Below are positions 37,437 to 49,810 of a stretch of DNA of 64,000 nucleotides, in pieces; the first letter of the stretch is position 1; the number at the start of each line of letters is the position of its first letter. The translations under genes were made by a program, and so were the position numbers. Source of the DNA: Antedon bifida (taxonomy: Eukaryota > Echinodermata > Crinoidea > Comatulida > Antedonidae); assembly GCA_963402885.1 (NCBI GenBank), contig OY727103.1, positions 17,696,085 through 17,760,084 of the forward strand. Direction: 5' to 3'. Under the pieces are notes generated by a model. That model searched no databases. It saw nothing but the letters and a program-made list of their open reading frames with translations, and was not told the DNA's origin.

Positions 37437-37469
37437 GTTAGTTTTGGTGGATGTCTGCGCTGCGTATGT

Positions 37470-38890
37470 TAATAATGATAAAAATCCCGATTACCATATC
37501 AAAAATCCCAAACAGGATCGTTTTCGGGATTCCCGAAATAACGGGAATCCCGACTATAAATCCCGATCCCGATCGGGATCCCGGCCGGGATCGGGATTTA
37601 TAGTCGGGATTCCCGATATTTCGGGAATCCCGAAAACGATATCCCGATAAAAATCCCGATTTTCATATGAAAAATCCCGAGCGGGTTCGTTTTCGGGAAT
37701 CCCGAAATAACAAGAATCCGTACTATAAATCCCGATCGGGATTCCCGTTATATATCGAAAATCCCGAAAACGATCCCGCTTGGAATTTTTTTTTTATCGG
37801 GATCGGGATTCCAGATTTTAATAATAATCAAAACAGTTTTAATAAGAACAAGAGTTTAAAAAACGGCGGATACGTAAATGTGTTTCCTGTTTAAAAAATG
37901 ATACGGTGTCATATTGATGATTAAGGTAAGAGACAATGACTTCATTTAATGTTCATTCATTCATTTTATTAACCATTGCATATTTATTCATTTCAAACAT
38001 TGTTGAGTTTTGTTATTTCACTACTACTATAATATAACATTTTCATATGTTGGTATTGGTTTACTTTTTACCCCAATACTATTGATTAAAAATGTTGAGT
38101 TGTTTTTGTTCAATATACGATATGTTTACGACCAAGTTCAATTGTTGTTTTAATGAGATAACCAAGTTGAGTTTATTTAATATGTTGAGGGTATTACGCT
38201 ATTGGTTTCCTAGCTGAAGAGTGCAAAGATGCACTCCTGCATAGACAATGCATGTTTCGTTTTATGCAGGAGATCCGATCAATAGCCACCTCCCTAACTC
38301 TTAGGATCGAAACAGTCAATATATCATCAATAATAAAATAATAGTTAGTCTCGAATTTAGATAAAATAAATTGGTTTAAGTTTTTTTTCAATTTCCAAAG
38401 GCTGTGTAAAAACATCAAGCCAAATGATTTTGCGGTACGTACGGTATAATAAGATAATTATATAGGGTATTACAAAAAAAATATAATAATGATGATTGAT
38501 GATTTTGGCTGTCCTAGGATAAAATCCTAGTTATAAATTTTTTGAATTTATTTTTTAACTTTTTTTTACGGTGGTTGATTTCTGCCAAAAAAACACAATT
38601 ATTGTATAATAATACGGCGTTATAACGCCCTAATTAGGGTGTTGTAACGCCGTATTATTAATTAGTATTATACAATAATTGTTTTCTTTGGCCGAAATCA
38701 GCCACCATAACGCCGTATTAGGGCGTTATAACGCCGTATTATTATAAAATAATTGTTTTCTTTTGCGGAAATCAGCCACCGTATTTTTTACACTGTGTAA
38801 ATGATCAATAACGGAATGCGCCAAAGAAATATACAGGTATGCACACTTTTGTTATCCTTACCTTGCTTTTACCTGTGTCCAATTATTATT
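37470..38890. repeat. Left arm of the fold-back element
   Basis: The outer block 37,474-37,810 consists of ATCCCGAT/ATCGGGAT words in nested palindromes. The inner unique part (37,915-38,890) pairs with 43,911-44,945. Near 38,570-38,790 are nested palindromes built on GGCGTTATAACGCC and GGTGGCTGATTTCCGCC. Confidence 0.8.
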
Positions 38891-40729
38891 AAAATGTAGC
38901 TTAACATTACTCTATATTATATAGGTACCTCTTGTTTAGATCTATGTCTATTTCTTTAACCTTTTATTTTACGTTTCTTAATATCATCATGGAGGAAATA
39001 TAGCCTAGACTTACCGTAACCATGGAGGTATAATGCCGTAACAACCCACCACCATCATGATGTAATTAGTAATCAGTTTCTTCTTTCTTAATCTTTGTTT
39101 GCTCCACCCCCTACTACGTTTCCGCTGTCCCATACCATACAATACAATTGAGGTCTAGTTTTTCTGTAGCTATATAGGCTAGGCTAGATTTAATTAAATA
39201 ATAACTAATAAAGGCTATAGAATTAAAATATGCTCAATATAATATAAAGAAAGACAAAATAATAATATGAAGTTAATATTACCGGTATAACCTTGCTTGG
39301 ATTGGCCGCGCCCTAGATCCTAGCCTAGGCTATACGTATCATTATTATTAATTAGGACTATTGAGTATATAGCCTATTTTTTATTAATATTATTATATAG
39401 GTAGGCCCTTATTAACAATACTATAAATTACAACTCCCTGGCAATTTAAAATATTATTATTATTTAATCCTAAGGTGAACTAGGCTAGGCCTAGGATAAT
39501 TCTATTTTACAGCTGGGCACCCACCCGACCGCTGTCGCGCACACGTCACCACCCAGCAGAAACGTGACGCACACACAGGCTAGTTTAGGCTGCTCATGGA
39601 TGGGTAGGCCTAGGCTATAGCCTAGTAAGTAAGTGCCAAGAGATGTAGGCCTAGGCTAGGGCCTAGCCTATATATTATAGGGCCTAATCATAATTGTAAT
39701 AAATTAACAAATATAGCCTAGCCTAGTCTATTTAGCAACTTACGATTTCAAAAGAGAGGTAGGCCTACGGAGGTGTGTAGAGAGGAGAGGGCTGGGGGGA
39801 CGTCCGTTTGTCGATGTATTTCAAAATGAAGGCGGGAAAATAGCGCAACATTTCACGCGCACGCAGGTTTTTATTTTCAGCGCGCTCTCTACGTCTGGGG
39901 GGGGGGGGGTGCTACTGCAGTATACTATCTAGCTAGGTGAAACGTTGAAAATAAGAATTAATAAATAATTATTAGTATTATAAATACAGTATTATTCAAA
40001 ATATCAAAATAATAAAAATCCAGTCGTAATGTTGAAATTTAAAGCTTTTAAAATGAGGAAATCCCGTTAACAACAGCACAATTTATTGTTGTACGTATAG
40101 CCTCTATGTTGTCAAGACAACGGCTTTACCTAGTAAAAAAAATTCCCACGCTATACATTTCCCAGGCAAGCCCATGTCTGGCCCAGGTAAAACAGCCGCT
40201 GCTCTATGTGCGGCTTACACAAAGGCATTCCAATTCGATCACGTGACATTGCGATGAACTAAATTCTCTTCTCCGTATGTTGACCCATCCAATCGGTGTA
40301 TGTGTCGGTGTCCGGGAAAAGATCAAAACGAGGTGACGCCTATTAATTGCTGGATTGCTGTTGAGCATACGCAGGATCTGGATTTTTTGGCAGGGTATAG
40401 ACTAGCACCATCGCTAAACAAGGAGGAGCATGACTTCAGTCTAAGGTGTTAATGGATTTGCCATTGTATGCCGTTTATACACAAAAAAGTTCAATAGTAC
40501 AAAAACAAACAAAAAGTGGGTATATATTATTATATTCCAGGACAGCCATCACAAATTTGTGTTTTTAAAACGTTCATTTCCGAAATAAAAAAGCACACTA
40601 CTATTTTAGTTCATTGAATACATTATTTGGCTGAATTGTACGGTGATGCGAGAACGACGTCACTGTCGATGATGAACAAGAGGTACCTTTAGAGTAATAA
40701 TGTTAAGCTACATTTTAAAAAACAATTAA
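38891..40729. other. Core of the fold-back element, left part
   Basis: It holds a TAGGCCTA/CCTAGGC cluster (39,170-39,720), a G run near 39,897, GC-richer CpG sequence around 39,520-39,910, and no convincing ORF. Confidence 0.5.
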
Positions 40730-43700
40730 TAACTAGACATGAAACTCGTCACTTTGACGAGTTAGTTATCCGCACAACGACAAACGCCACGTGCACGTCA
40801 TACGTTGGAATATTGCACACAGATAAAGATTATGGCATTATGACAAGAACTGAAGAATATGATATGCTGTTAGTGCTGAATTCTGTCAATTTGTGTCATA
40901 TAGTATATACATGCAAAGAGTATAATCTGTATACATATTACATACAGTGTAGAATAGGTGAAATTACGGGACCCGCCATTTATTCCAATTTTTAACATGG
41001 CGACGGTATCAAAATGAAACACTTAAATAGCAATTTCTGGAGGAAATTATCTCAGGAACAACATATTAACGTGTAGAAGAAATTTGAATACGTAAAATAT
41101 AGATGCGCACCCTTTTAAATGTGATGAACTATTACGCAAAATATGAAAATACGACTTTTTTTATTCAACTGGCCATATGATGACGTCACAACATCCGATT
41201 GGCAAAATGTTTACATGAATTCGTATCTACAATCCAATAGCTTCCAGAAAACGTTTTAATCGTGATTATCACATTTTATTCTTACGAGCTATTACAGATT
41301 AAAATTTACTGTAAAGATGAAATTAATGACCCACGTAATTAAAATTTTTAGGCATGATGACGTCATAAAAATTAAAATATTTTTATCTCATGCTAAAGAA
41401 AGTTGATTGACCTACACAATATATAAATTTAGGAGAAAAAGGAATACAGATAAGCGTGATGCGCTCCATTGAATGTGATGAGCAATAACGAAAGAGACAA
41501 AAATCCTATATTTTACATTCGTGTGGCCATACGATGACGTCACAATGTTTTTTTAGCCTTATCGATGCATGATCCGATATCTACAACTCATCAACTTCTA
41601 GATTTTGTAATAAAAATAAACGGTTCACGGTTTACTTTAGAAACTATGACTGTTTAAAAAAAGACATAATTTTGACGATTTTTTAAGCTTTTTCATAAAA
41701 AACGCGCACGAATTGTCTAATTCAACGTGTTCGTATGGCGTTATTTAAACTGGAAAAGGTCTAAATTGTTTTCAAAATTACTAGGAAAGACTTGAAAAAT
41801 ATAATTCAAGAGAAAAAAATATGTTTTTAACGCTACGTGCGCACCGCGTGCGTAAAAAATTGCGCGCCCGTGGGAATTTTTGACATGCTCAAAATGACAA
41901 GAAACGCATAAAAAGTTGATTAGAAATTAATTTTGCGCATTTTGAAATTTTAAATGCGCGTGCGCGCGTAACTTCTTGTGAAACATGCCATTTTTAATCC
42001 GTAGAAAGTTTGCCCCTGATATGACTTAAATTTTGTCAAAGTGTCAATACTAAATGACTTTTGGTTTTTAATCTATAATCAATCATTGAAATTCATATAA
42101 TTGCGCGTAAGTCACGTTGCGCAACTATGACGTCATTCAAAAATAGGAGGTGCACAACTTCACGTAAATGCCCATATGTTGTCAAAGTTATAAAATGTTA
42201 TGTTTACACATTTTAGAGAAACGCGACTCACAAAAAGGAAGGAAGGATCCAAGAATAATACAGAAAAAAACTATTGATCCCATACAATAACTAGATTTGA
42301 ACTCGTCACTTTGACGAGTTCGGGTTATCCGCGCAAACGCAACATGCACATACTTAACTATATGAACCTCGACAATTATTATGCCATCCTATGACATGAA
42401 ATAAATATGTTTACAGTGCTGAATTGTACCTATTATGTAGCATACACCATATTACAGTATTTTACAGAATAAACTGTATATGTTATATACAGTGTAGCAT
42501 AGACAAAATTACGAGACCCATCTTTTAAATCCAATTTTTAACAGGATGACGTCATCAAATTGAAATATAAAGATAACAATTTTAGAAGATAATTATCTAA
42601 AAAATTACATTAAAACAAATTTGAAGAATTTTGGGCACGTAAAAGTGAGATGCATCCTCGTTTAAACGCAATGAACTTTTACGCAAGAGATGAAAATATG
42701 ACTTTTTGAATTCAACTGGCCATATGATGACGTCACAACATCTGATTGGCAAAAAAATCACATCAATTCGTATCTACAATCCAATAGCTTCCAGAAAACG
42801 TTTTAATCATGATTATCACTTTTTATTCTGACGAGTTATAACAGATTGAAATTTACTGTAAAGATGAAAATAAGTGACCCACGTTATTTACGTTTTTAGA
42901 CATGATGACGTTATAAAAATTAAAGTATTTTTAATTCATGCGAAAGATAGTTGATTAACGTAGACAATATTAAAATTTCGGGGGAAATGGAATACGTATA
43001 AGCGAGAAGCGCTTTATTGAATTTGATGAGCAATAAGGAAAGAGTAAAAAATCCTATATTTTACATTCGTGTGGCCATACGATGACGTCATAACATCCGA
43101 GTGGTAAAGGTTCTGCATGAATTCATATCTACAACATATCTGCTTACATATTAAATTAAAAAAATTGGGGGTCGTGGATGATCCTGAGGAGCTATAATAG
43201 ATTAAAAATAGGCTTAATTTTGACAATATGTTGTCACTTTTGCAACTAAAACGCGCGCAAATGGTCTAAATCAACGTGTTCGTATGACGTCATTTTAATT
43301 TGAAATGATGTAAATCTTTTTTAAAATGACAAAGGCTGTAAAATCATAATTCAAGAAAAAAACACATGATTTTCATGCTCCGTGCGCACCTTACGCGTAA
43401 ATTTTTTCGCGCGCGTGGGAATTTTTGACATGCTCAAAATGTCATGATCAGCGTAGAAAGTTGATTAGAAATTAATTTTGCGCATTTTGAAATTTTAAAT
43501 GCACGTGCGCGCGTAACTTCTTGTGAAACATGTTATTTTTAATCCATAGAAAGTTTGCCCTTGATATGACTTAAATTTTTACCAAGTGTCAATACAAAAT
43601 GACTTTTGGTTTATAATCTATGACCAATCATTGAAATTCATAAAATTGCGCGTAACTTACGCTGCGCGACTCTAACGTCATTAAAAATATGGAGGTGCAC

Positions 43701-43810
43701 AACTTCAGGTAAATGTCCATATAATGACAAAGTTATACAAAAGATATATTCACAAGCAATAGGGGATATGCGACGCACAAAAATCCGGGAAAGAAAGAAG
43801 AATAACAAAG
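40730..43810. repeat. Two tandem direct repeats of about 1.55 kb in the fold-back core
   Basis: Copies start at about 40,730 and 42,287. Each opens with the hairpin ACTCGTCACTTTGACGAGT (40,744 and 42,301, offset 1,557) followed by GTTATCCGC. They share in order CCATATGATGACGTCACAAC, GCGCATTTTGAAATTTTAAA and GCGTAACTTCTTGTGAAACA. They are non-coding, with several stops in all frames. Confidence 0.85.
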
Positions 43811-43845
43811 AAGAAGATGAAAAAAAAGATATTTACAATCACATG

Positions 43846-43912
43846 GGTTATCCGCAACTAAGTTGCGGATAACCAACAATGAGTTATCCGCTTGGTATAC
43901 CAAGCGGATAAC
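43846..43912. repeat. Two adjacent perfect hairpins built on GTTATCCGC
   Basis: First, GGTTATCCGCAACT at 43,846-43,859 pairs with AGTTGCGGATAACC at 43,861-43,874 across one base. Second, GTTATCCGCTTGGTA at 43,883-43,897 pairs directly with TACCAAGCGGATAAC at 43,898-43,912. Confidence 0.9.
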
Positions 43913-45520
43913 TAATAATTGGACCTAGGTAAAAGCAAGGTAAGGATAACAAAAATGTGCATACCTGTATATTTCTTTGGCGCATTCCGTTATTGATCAT
44001 TTACACAGTGTAAAAAATACGGTGGCTGATTTCCGCAAAAGAAAACAATTATTTTATAATAATACGGCGTTATAACGCCCTAATACGGCGTTACGGTGGC
44101 TGATAAAATCCTAGTTATAAATTTTTTGAATTTATTTTTTAACGTTTTTTTACGGTGGCTGATTTCCGCCAAAAAAAACACAATTATTGTATAATAATAC
44201 GGCGTTATAACGCCCTAATTAGGGTGAACGCCCTAATTAGGGCGTTATAACGCCGTATTATTATACAATAATTGTTTTCTTTGGCGGAAATCAGCCACCG
44301 TAAAAAAACGTTAAAAAATAAATTCAAAAAATTTATAACTAGGATTTTATCCTAGGACAGCCAAAATCATCAATCATCATTATTATATTTTTTTTGTAAT
44401 ACCCTATATAATTATCTTATTATACCGTACGTAAACTTCCAAAATCATTTGGCTTGATGTTTTTACACAGCCTTTGGAAATTGAAAAGAAAAATATTGAA
44501 AAAAAAATTAAACCAGTTTATATTATCTAAATTCGAGACTAACTATTATTTTATTATTGATGATATATTGGCTGTTTCGATCCTAAGAGTTAGGGAGGTG
44601 GCTATTGATCGGATCTCCTGCATAAAACGAAACATGCATTGTCTATGCAGGAGTGCATATTTGCACTCTTCAGCTAGGAAACCAATAGCGTAATACCCTC
44701 AACATATTAAATAAACTCAACTTGGTTATCTCATTAAAACAACAATTGAACTTGGTCGTAAACATATCGTATATTGAACAAAAACAACTCAACATTTTTA
44801 ATCAATAGTATTGGGGAAAAAATAAACCAATACCAACATATGAAAATGTTATATTATAGTAGTAGTGATATAACAAAACTCAACAATGAAATGGTTAATA
44901 AAATGAATGAACAATAAATGAAGTCATTGTCTCTTACCTTTAAAACTGAAAACACATGATACACGTATCCGGTTTTTTTTTATTAAAAGGTGAACACCAT
45001 CCTTACTATAAAAACGAGATACTATAAAGATTTTAAAGTGTCTAATCCCATCGACAATTATCCCATAATTGAAAAGTGTTAGTAAAAATAACTTTTACGT
45101 ATAAAAACTAAAAACAACCATGACTAACAAATCCGTTTTCGAAAGATTGTTATTTCTAAAATATTGATTAGAAAAGTTATTCATTTTGAAAACTAGTAAA
45201 TCTTAAAACTAAAAAAAACGACGATCGGGATGAATCAACGGGATCCCGATCAATCGTCCATCCCGATAAAATCCCACTGGGATTTTATTATCCCGAAGTT
45301 GTAATACAAATCCCGGTAATGGAACGGGATTTTAGCGGGATGATATTTCATCCCGATCGTCCCGATACGATCCCGTTATTTCGGGGAAAAAATCCTGTCC
45401 ATCCCGATATTGGGTAAAAAATCCCGATTTCATCCCATCGGGATAAGCTAATCCCGGTGGGATGAGCCTATCCCATCGGGATTCCACCGCATCCCGATCG
45501 GGATCCCGATGTCATTTTCT
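43911..45520. repeat. Right arm of the fold-back element
   Basis: The reverse complement of the left arm runs from AATAATTGGACCTAGGTAAA at its inner edge to TCATTGTCTCTTACCTTTAA, then a spacer with ACACGTATCCGG and an outer TCCCGAT block (45,222-45,515). The two arms differ by small indels in the GGCGTTATAACGCC region. Confidence 0.8.
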
Positions 45521-46410
45521 AATGGGTTCTAACTTGCGTGCAGGATGGCATAGCTGGTTAGCTCATTTCCTAAAATTGGAAAGTGTTAAAATCAAATATA
45601 AAAAAAAAATCTTGTTTGTAGTCTCAGAAATCGCTTACTAATAGAATAGAAAACTGATGATATATAAATTATATTCTTTATTTAGTTGAATTATTAATGG
45701 TATAAATACTTTTTCCTCGGTAGGAAATTATTTTCAGTGTCTTTCTAAATTTATACCAGAAGATTAGAATAGAAAACATGTTAGCAATGCAAGAATGTTC
45801 TTAGTTTATTTGAATCAGGTCATTGCAGAAATTCTTGCTGGTTCTGCAGCTGAACAGAAATTCCACATCAGTTATTTTAGCAGCTCATAGTATTTAAAGC
45901 CAACTTTTGTAGGCTCTTGTGGATGTCCACAGACTTTCTATTTTGGTGAGTGACAGTCGAAATTGTAATTAAGATTGGGTTGAGTCGTCTTGAAAATCTT
46001 ATACAGCAGGGCCATAGCCACCAGTAAGGTTTCAACACTTTTTCACAGAGGCATTTGACATTACAACCCAGTGGCATGAACAGATCTTGCAACATGCAAG
46101 ATCTTGATTGTGAGTTGAAAGGGGAACCAAGTATACATACATAAAATACATTTTCTGTCTTGATGTGAATGTTGAAAGCTTAGGCCATTCAAATGGGAGC
46201 TCTTGGATTATGGCCAGACCAGAGCAGTTATAAATGGTTCGCAGTACAGTTTGTGATTGTACATAAATTATTTATCAGCCTAACACACTCTACAAAATTC
46301 ACAAAGTGAAGGGGAAAAAAGCTGTGCAATAGTACCTTCAATCATGTGAAAAATAATGTATGGCACTTGATAGAAATTAACCAATGAATTTGCAAGAATA
46401 TGTGTGATAG

Positions 46411-46549
46411 TTACTGCAGTAAACTACATTTGTTTTATACTCATTAAAACATGTTTCCAACACTTTTCAGTTTATTTTCGTGACTGCCTCATGAAACAAA
46501 GTAAAGCATAGTACAATCTTGCAGTAAACAAATGTAGTTACTGCAGTAA
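46411..46549. mobile_element. Small MITE with TTACTGCAGTAA termini
   Basis: Left TTACTGCAGTAAACTACATT followed by TGTTT, right AAACAAATGTAGTTACTGCA followed by GTAA, inverted over about 24 bp. The inside is 90 bp and non-coding. Confidence 0.65.
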
Positions 46550-48335
46550 TTGCAGTAGAATAATTTTAACATGATCCCTAAATATAACAAACTTGCAAAT
46601 GTGTCTATTGAAAAAAAAAATACCCTAGTCATAAATCAAATTTAAAGCAGTCTGAGATAGCAGTTATGATGAACTGTGTTATAATGAGATTTTTACTATT
46701 AAATTATAATACACGACCTCATGGGACACTTGAACTGTCTGCACTGGAAATTAAGTGTTAAAAAGAATGCGAACTCAAAGATGTTCGTTTACTATTAGCA
46801 TTTCAGGCGTCTAATGTAGTTCTTTCTATAAAGTTTTAGTCTTAAAAATCTATTAGAAATTGTGTGTTTTTCAATATAAAAAATTATGTTAATAATGAGA
46901 TGGCTGATTTCTTCATGATTGGTTTGAAACAGCTGAAAAGTTTGGTTGGGGTTAGTTAAATGCCTGGAGGTCAAGGTATTAGTGAGATACTCCCTGTAGG
47001 CCTATTGCTGTAGGTCTACCAAGATTCAGTTGTTATTTTTGTGTGTGTATAGATAGAATATCCCACATTCAACTTTGTAAAAAAATAATTCTAAAATGCT
47101 TTCAGTTGAATGGACTGGCCTTTACATTATTTAGTCCATATCAAACAAGAACCAATTTTAAGTTTAAGGAGGAGGAGGGGGAAAGAGTTTTTAGTTTTAA
47201 ATTGGTCTTTATTTAATTAATGTAGTGTACTGTGTATAATAAAACAACAAAGTAAAACAATTTAATTGACTTAACTTTAAAGTGGTATTAATTTAGATGA
47301 CAAAGTTACAGTTACTAAAATAGAATCAAATGTCTAAATTTATGTCAACCATGAAGGGCAATTTGTGATTTCCTTGACAACCATGCTAAAATAGCATTAA
47401 CTGTAGATTATGTGAATAGAGGGTTGGAAAGGGGGAGGTATAAAGGAGAAGAGGCAACCAGACTCCATATCCCCTTCCCCTAAATCCTAGAAGGCTGACT
47501 TAAGTATATGAGGCCTACATTGTAGTATATTTAGTAACGAATATCTATCTATCGAGTAAGATTTTAAAAGGTAGCCAAAGTTTCTTCAATGTCTTGTTTA
47601 AATTACTGATTTAGTAACCTTAATACCATGTACACAATACTTGAGTCTTTGTCATTACCGCTCTTTTTATTACTGTCTGCACGCAATGTATTATAATCAC
47701 TCCACTTACCACTTTGTATCTGTTTAATGACAGCTTCAGAAATTTGCTTAAATTCTTTAGTAAATACTGTCTCTTCACTTTTTTCAATGTAGTGTTGTTT
47801 TAATCCACTAAAACAACTAAACTGAGTTCATTGAGAAGTTTGTAAAATTGTTATGCAATAATTAGATTTGACATTGGACATGTCTTTAGTCACAATTATC
47901 TGAATAAGATGGGCAAAGTAGTGATCATACTAAATTTGTGAGTGTATACAAGAGCTTTTTTCCTTTGAAGGCTAGGGGAGGAGTGACTATTTACATGAAG
48001 GCTAGAGGGGAGGAGTGGAGTGGAGAAATTGTTTGTTCTTCGAAATGAATTTGCCACATCCCCCTCACCAGTAGTACAGAAAACAACATGTTTACAACGA
48101 TAAACACAAACGCATGCAGCAGTCTGGATTGTGACAGGATCCAGAATCAACGTATCAATCAATAGAGTTGGCCGAGTCTCATATTTAGAGTAGTTAGAAC
48201 TTTGAACCCAGTACTAGTGAGTACAATATAAAGACATCTTTAATATTTGCAGATGTCTCTCAGTGTGAAGTTTTCTTTTACCCAGCTTACTGTTTTAAGA
48301 TTTGCCATTCCCTCTAAGCTTCTGAAGCTAAATTC

Positions 48336-48458
48336 AAGCTTGGTTCCCACTATGACGCAACTAAAGGACGTCCGCACAATGCAAGCAAGAGTTTGGACAT
48401 TCCATCACTTGCGATTCCTACCTAGGTCCTTGTGTTGATCCTAGTGGGAACAAAGCTT
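48336..48458. mobile_element. MITE with AAGCTTGGTTCCCACTA termini
   Basis: The left tip AAGCTTGGTTCCCACTA and the inverted right tip (CTAGTGGGAACAAAGCTT) match at 16 of 17 bases. The short interior contains GACGCAA. A left-end fragment of the family lies near 49,812. Confidence 0.7.
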
Positions 48459-49378
48459 TAGTTAAGGCATCTATTGCCACAATTGTGATCCAATAAAATA
48501 TTGATCAATAGACTTAATATTAACTATTATGAGTTAAAACAGTCAACTTGTGAACTTGCCGCTAAAGACTTTAATTAGACTGACTGCTTGCTATATGATT
48601 TCTAAATAAATTTAAACTACCTCAAATTATCAAGCATTAATAATTCTGTAACCTAATCTATAATTCACTTCACTCTGTCGGCTCTGATCAAAAACCGAAA
48701 AATTGATCAAAGGTATCCAGTTTCTATGTACAGGTTTTATGTTACGAGGGACAACATAGGGGAGGAGTTGTTCTTACGGTTAAATCGCCAATTCATAATC
48801 GATGCTGAAAAGTTACAAAGTGATCATTAAATAGACGCTTTTTCAAAATTGTTATTCAAGTAAAAGATTGAAAACAATAATCGGTATTTGCGAGATGAAA
48901 TGATGATCTGTCTTTACACGCTTTATGAGAATTGCCCGCCCCTGTTATTCTTCGGTATTGTCTTTTGATCAAGGAAGCCGCTATGAAATTGGCAGGAACC
49001 GTGAAGAATAAAATCTCTTTTCTACATACCATCTCAAGCAGACTGTGGATTTCCCAAGCGTAAAAATGGTACAAGTCGGAGATCTTTTGTAGTGGCCGCG
49101 ATTATGATTTAATATTTTATGCTTGAATCGTTTAATTTATGCAACATTGTTACTGTTTGTTTTCGCAACCTCTCAAGGAAAGTCTGCTTTTTTAAGTTGC
49201 TGAAGCGCAGCTGTGCAAAGCCGAATCTAAATCTGTAAAGCAGGCAGAAAAAACAGTTAATTAATGAGTGTCAGTGAGGTTGTCTCCCAGAGGGAGGTTT
49301 ATTAATCGGTCGTTGCATGAACTATTAATGTGAAAATAGTTATTACTGTTTGATAGGTCTATTATATTCCATTAGACA

Positions 49379-49524
49379 TTTATTTATTTATTTATTTATT
49401 TGAACTTACACCTTTAAATCGGTGGCACTCAATCAATGACAATTGGTGCGTTCTTTAGTAAAAGTTACAAATTCACAAACTTAACTAAACAAATATGGTT
49501 AAAAAAAAAAAAAAAAAAAAAAAT
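49379..49524. repeat. ATTT microsatellite and A-run
   Basis: (TTTA)n at about 49,379-49,401 and an uninterrupted A run of over 20 bases at 49,501. Confidence 0.8.
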
Positions 49525-49615
49525 ATTTCCATCCATATTGAATTATATGATGTATTTTTTATGTAAAATTTAAACAAATTAAATTGTCAATATACATATT
49601 AATGTTCAATAATAG

Positions 49616-49810
49616 ATCTTCTATTAAAGGGACACGTTCGTCATTTGGAATCCTAAAAGTATCCTCTTATGGGTTGACCTTAGAGGTACATATTTCCCCT
49701 TCAGAGGAGTTCTACTATATTGTACATTGTAGATTATAGAACACCTATAATTAAGGGAACATCTTCAGGACTCACCATATTAAAATATGTTCAGAGGACA
49801 CCTCTATAAG
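49616..49810. mobile_element. Pogo-like MITE relic
   Basis: Words CTATTAAAGGGACACG, AGGAGTTCTACTATA and AATTAAGGGAACATC match the family. The copy is rearranged, with its boundaries unclear. Confidence 0.35.

Larger units (their letters stand above)
37470..45520. mobile_element. Composite fold-back (long inverted repeat) element, about 8 kb
   Basis: The left arm (about 37,470-38,890) and right arm (about 43,911-45,520) are inverted copies: an outer array of TCCCGAT words, then about 1 kb of unique sequence matched nearly base for base (for example GAGTGCAAAGATGCACTCC left, GGAGTGCATATTTGCACTC right). The core of about 5 kb carries motif clusters and two 1.55-kb direct repeats. No transposase ORF was found. 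The layout (outer tandem repeats plus unique inner arm) is like fold-back elements, such as the sea urchin TU elements. It lies about 40 bp after a PDZRN splice donor. Exact tips and target duplication are unresolved. Confidence 0.75.

Noticed and set aside
37420..37894. ORFs over the TCCCGAT blocks
   Set aside because: They are composed of repeat words read in frame and start inside the exon 3 donor region. No protein features.
45819..45890. PDZ-like peptide VIAEILAGSAAEQ on the plus strand, possible PDZRN exon
   Set aside because: It resembles the middle of a PDZ domain but exon 3 already covers that part of PDZ1. The frame stops soon after and no donor follows. It is probably coincidence or, at best, a dead exon copy.
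47105..47220. TTTCAG followed by TTGAATGGACTGGCC as the missing 'VNG' exon of PDZ1
   Set aside because: The residues after LNG do not follow the PDZ helix pattern and the frame shows no donor at the right place.
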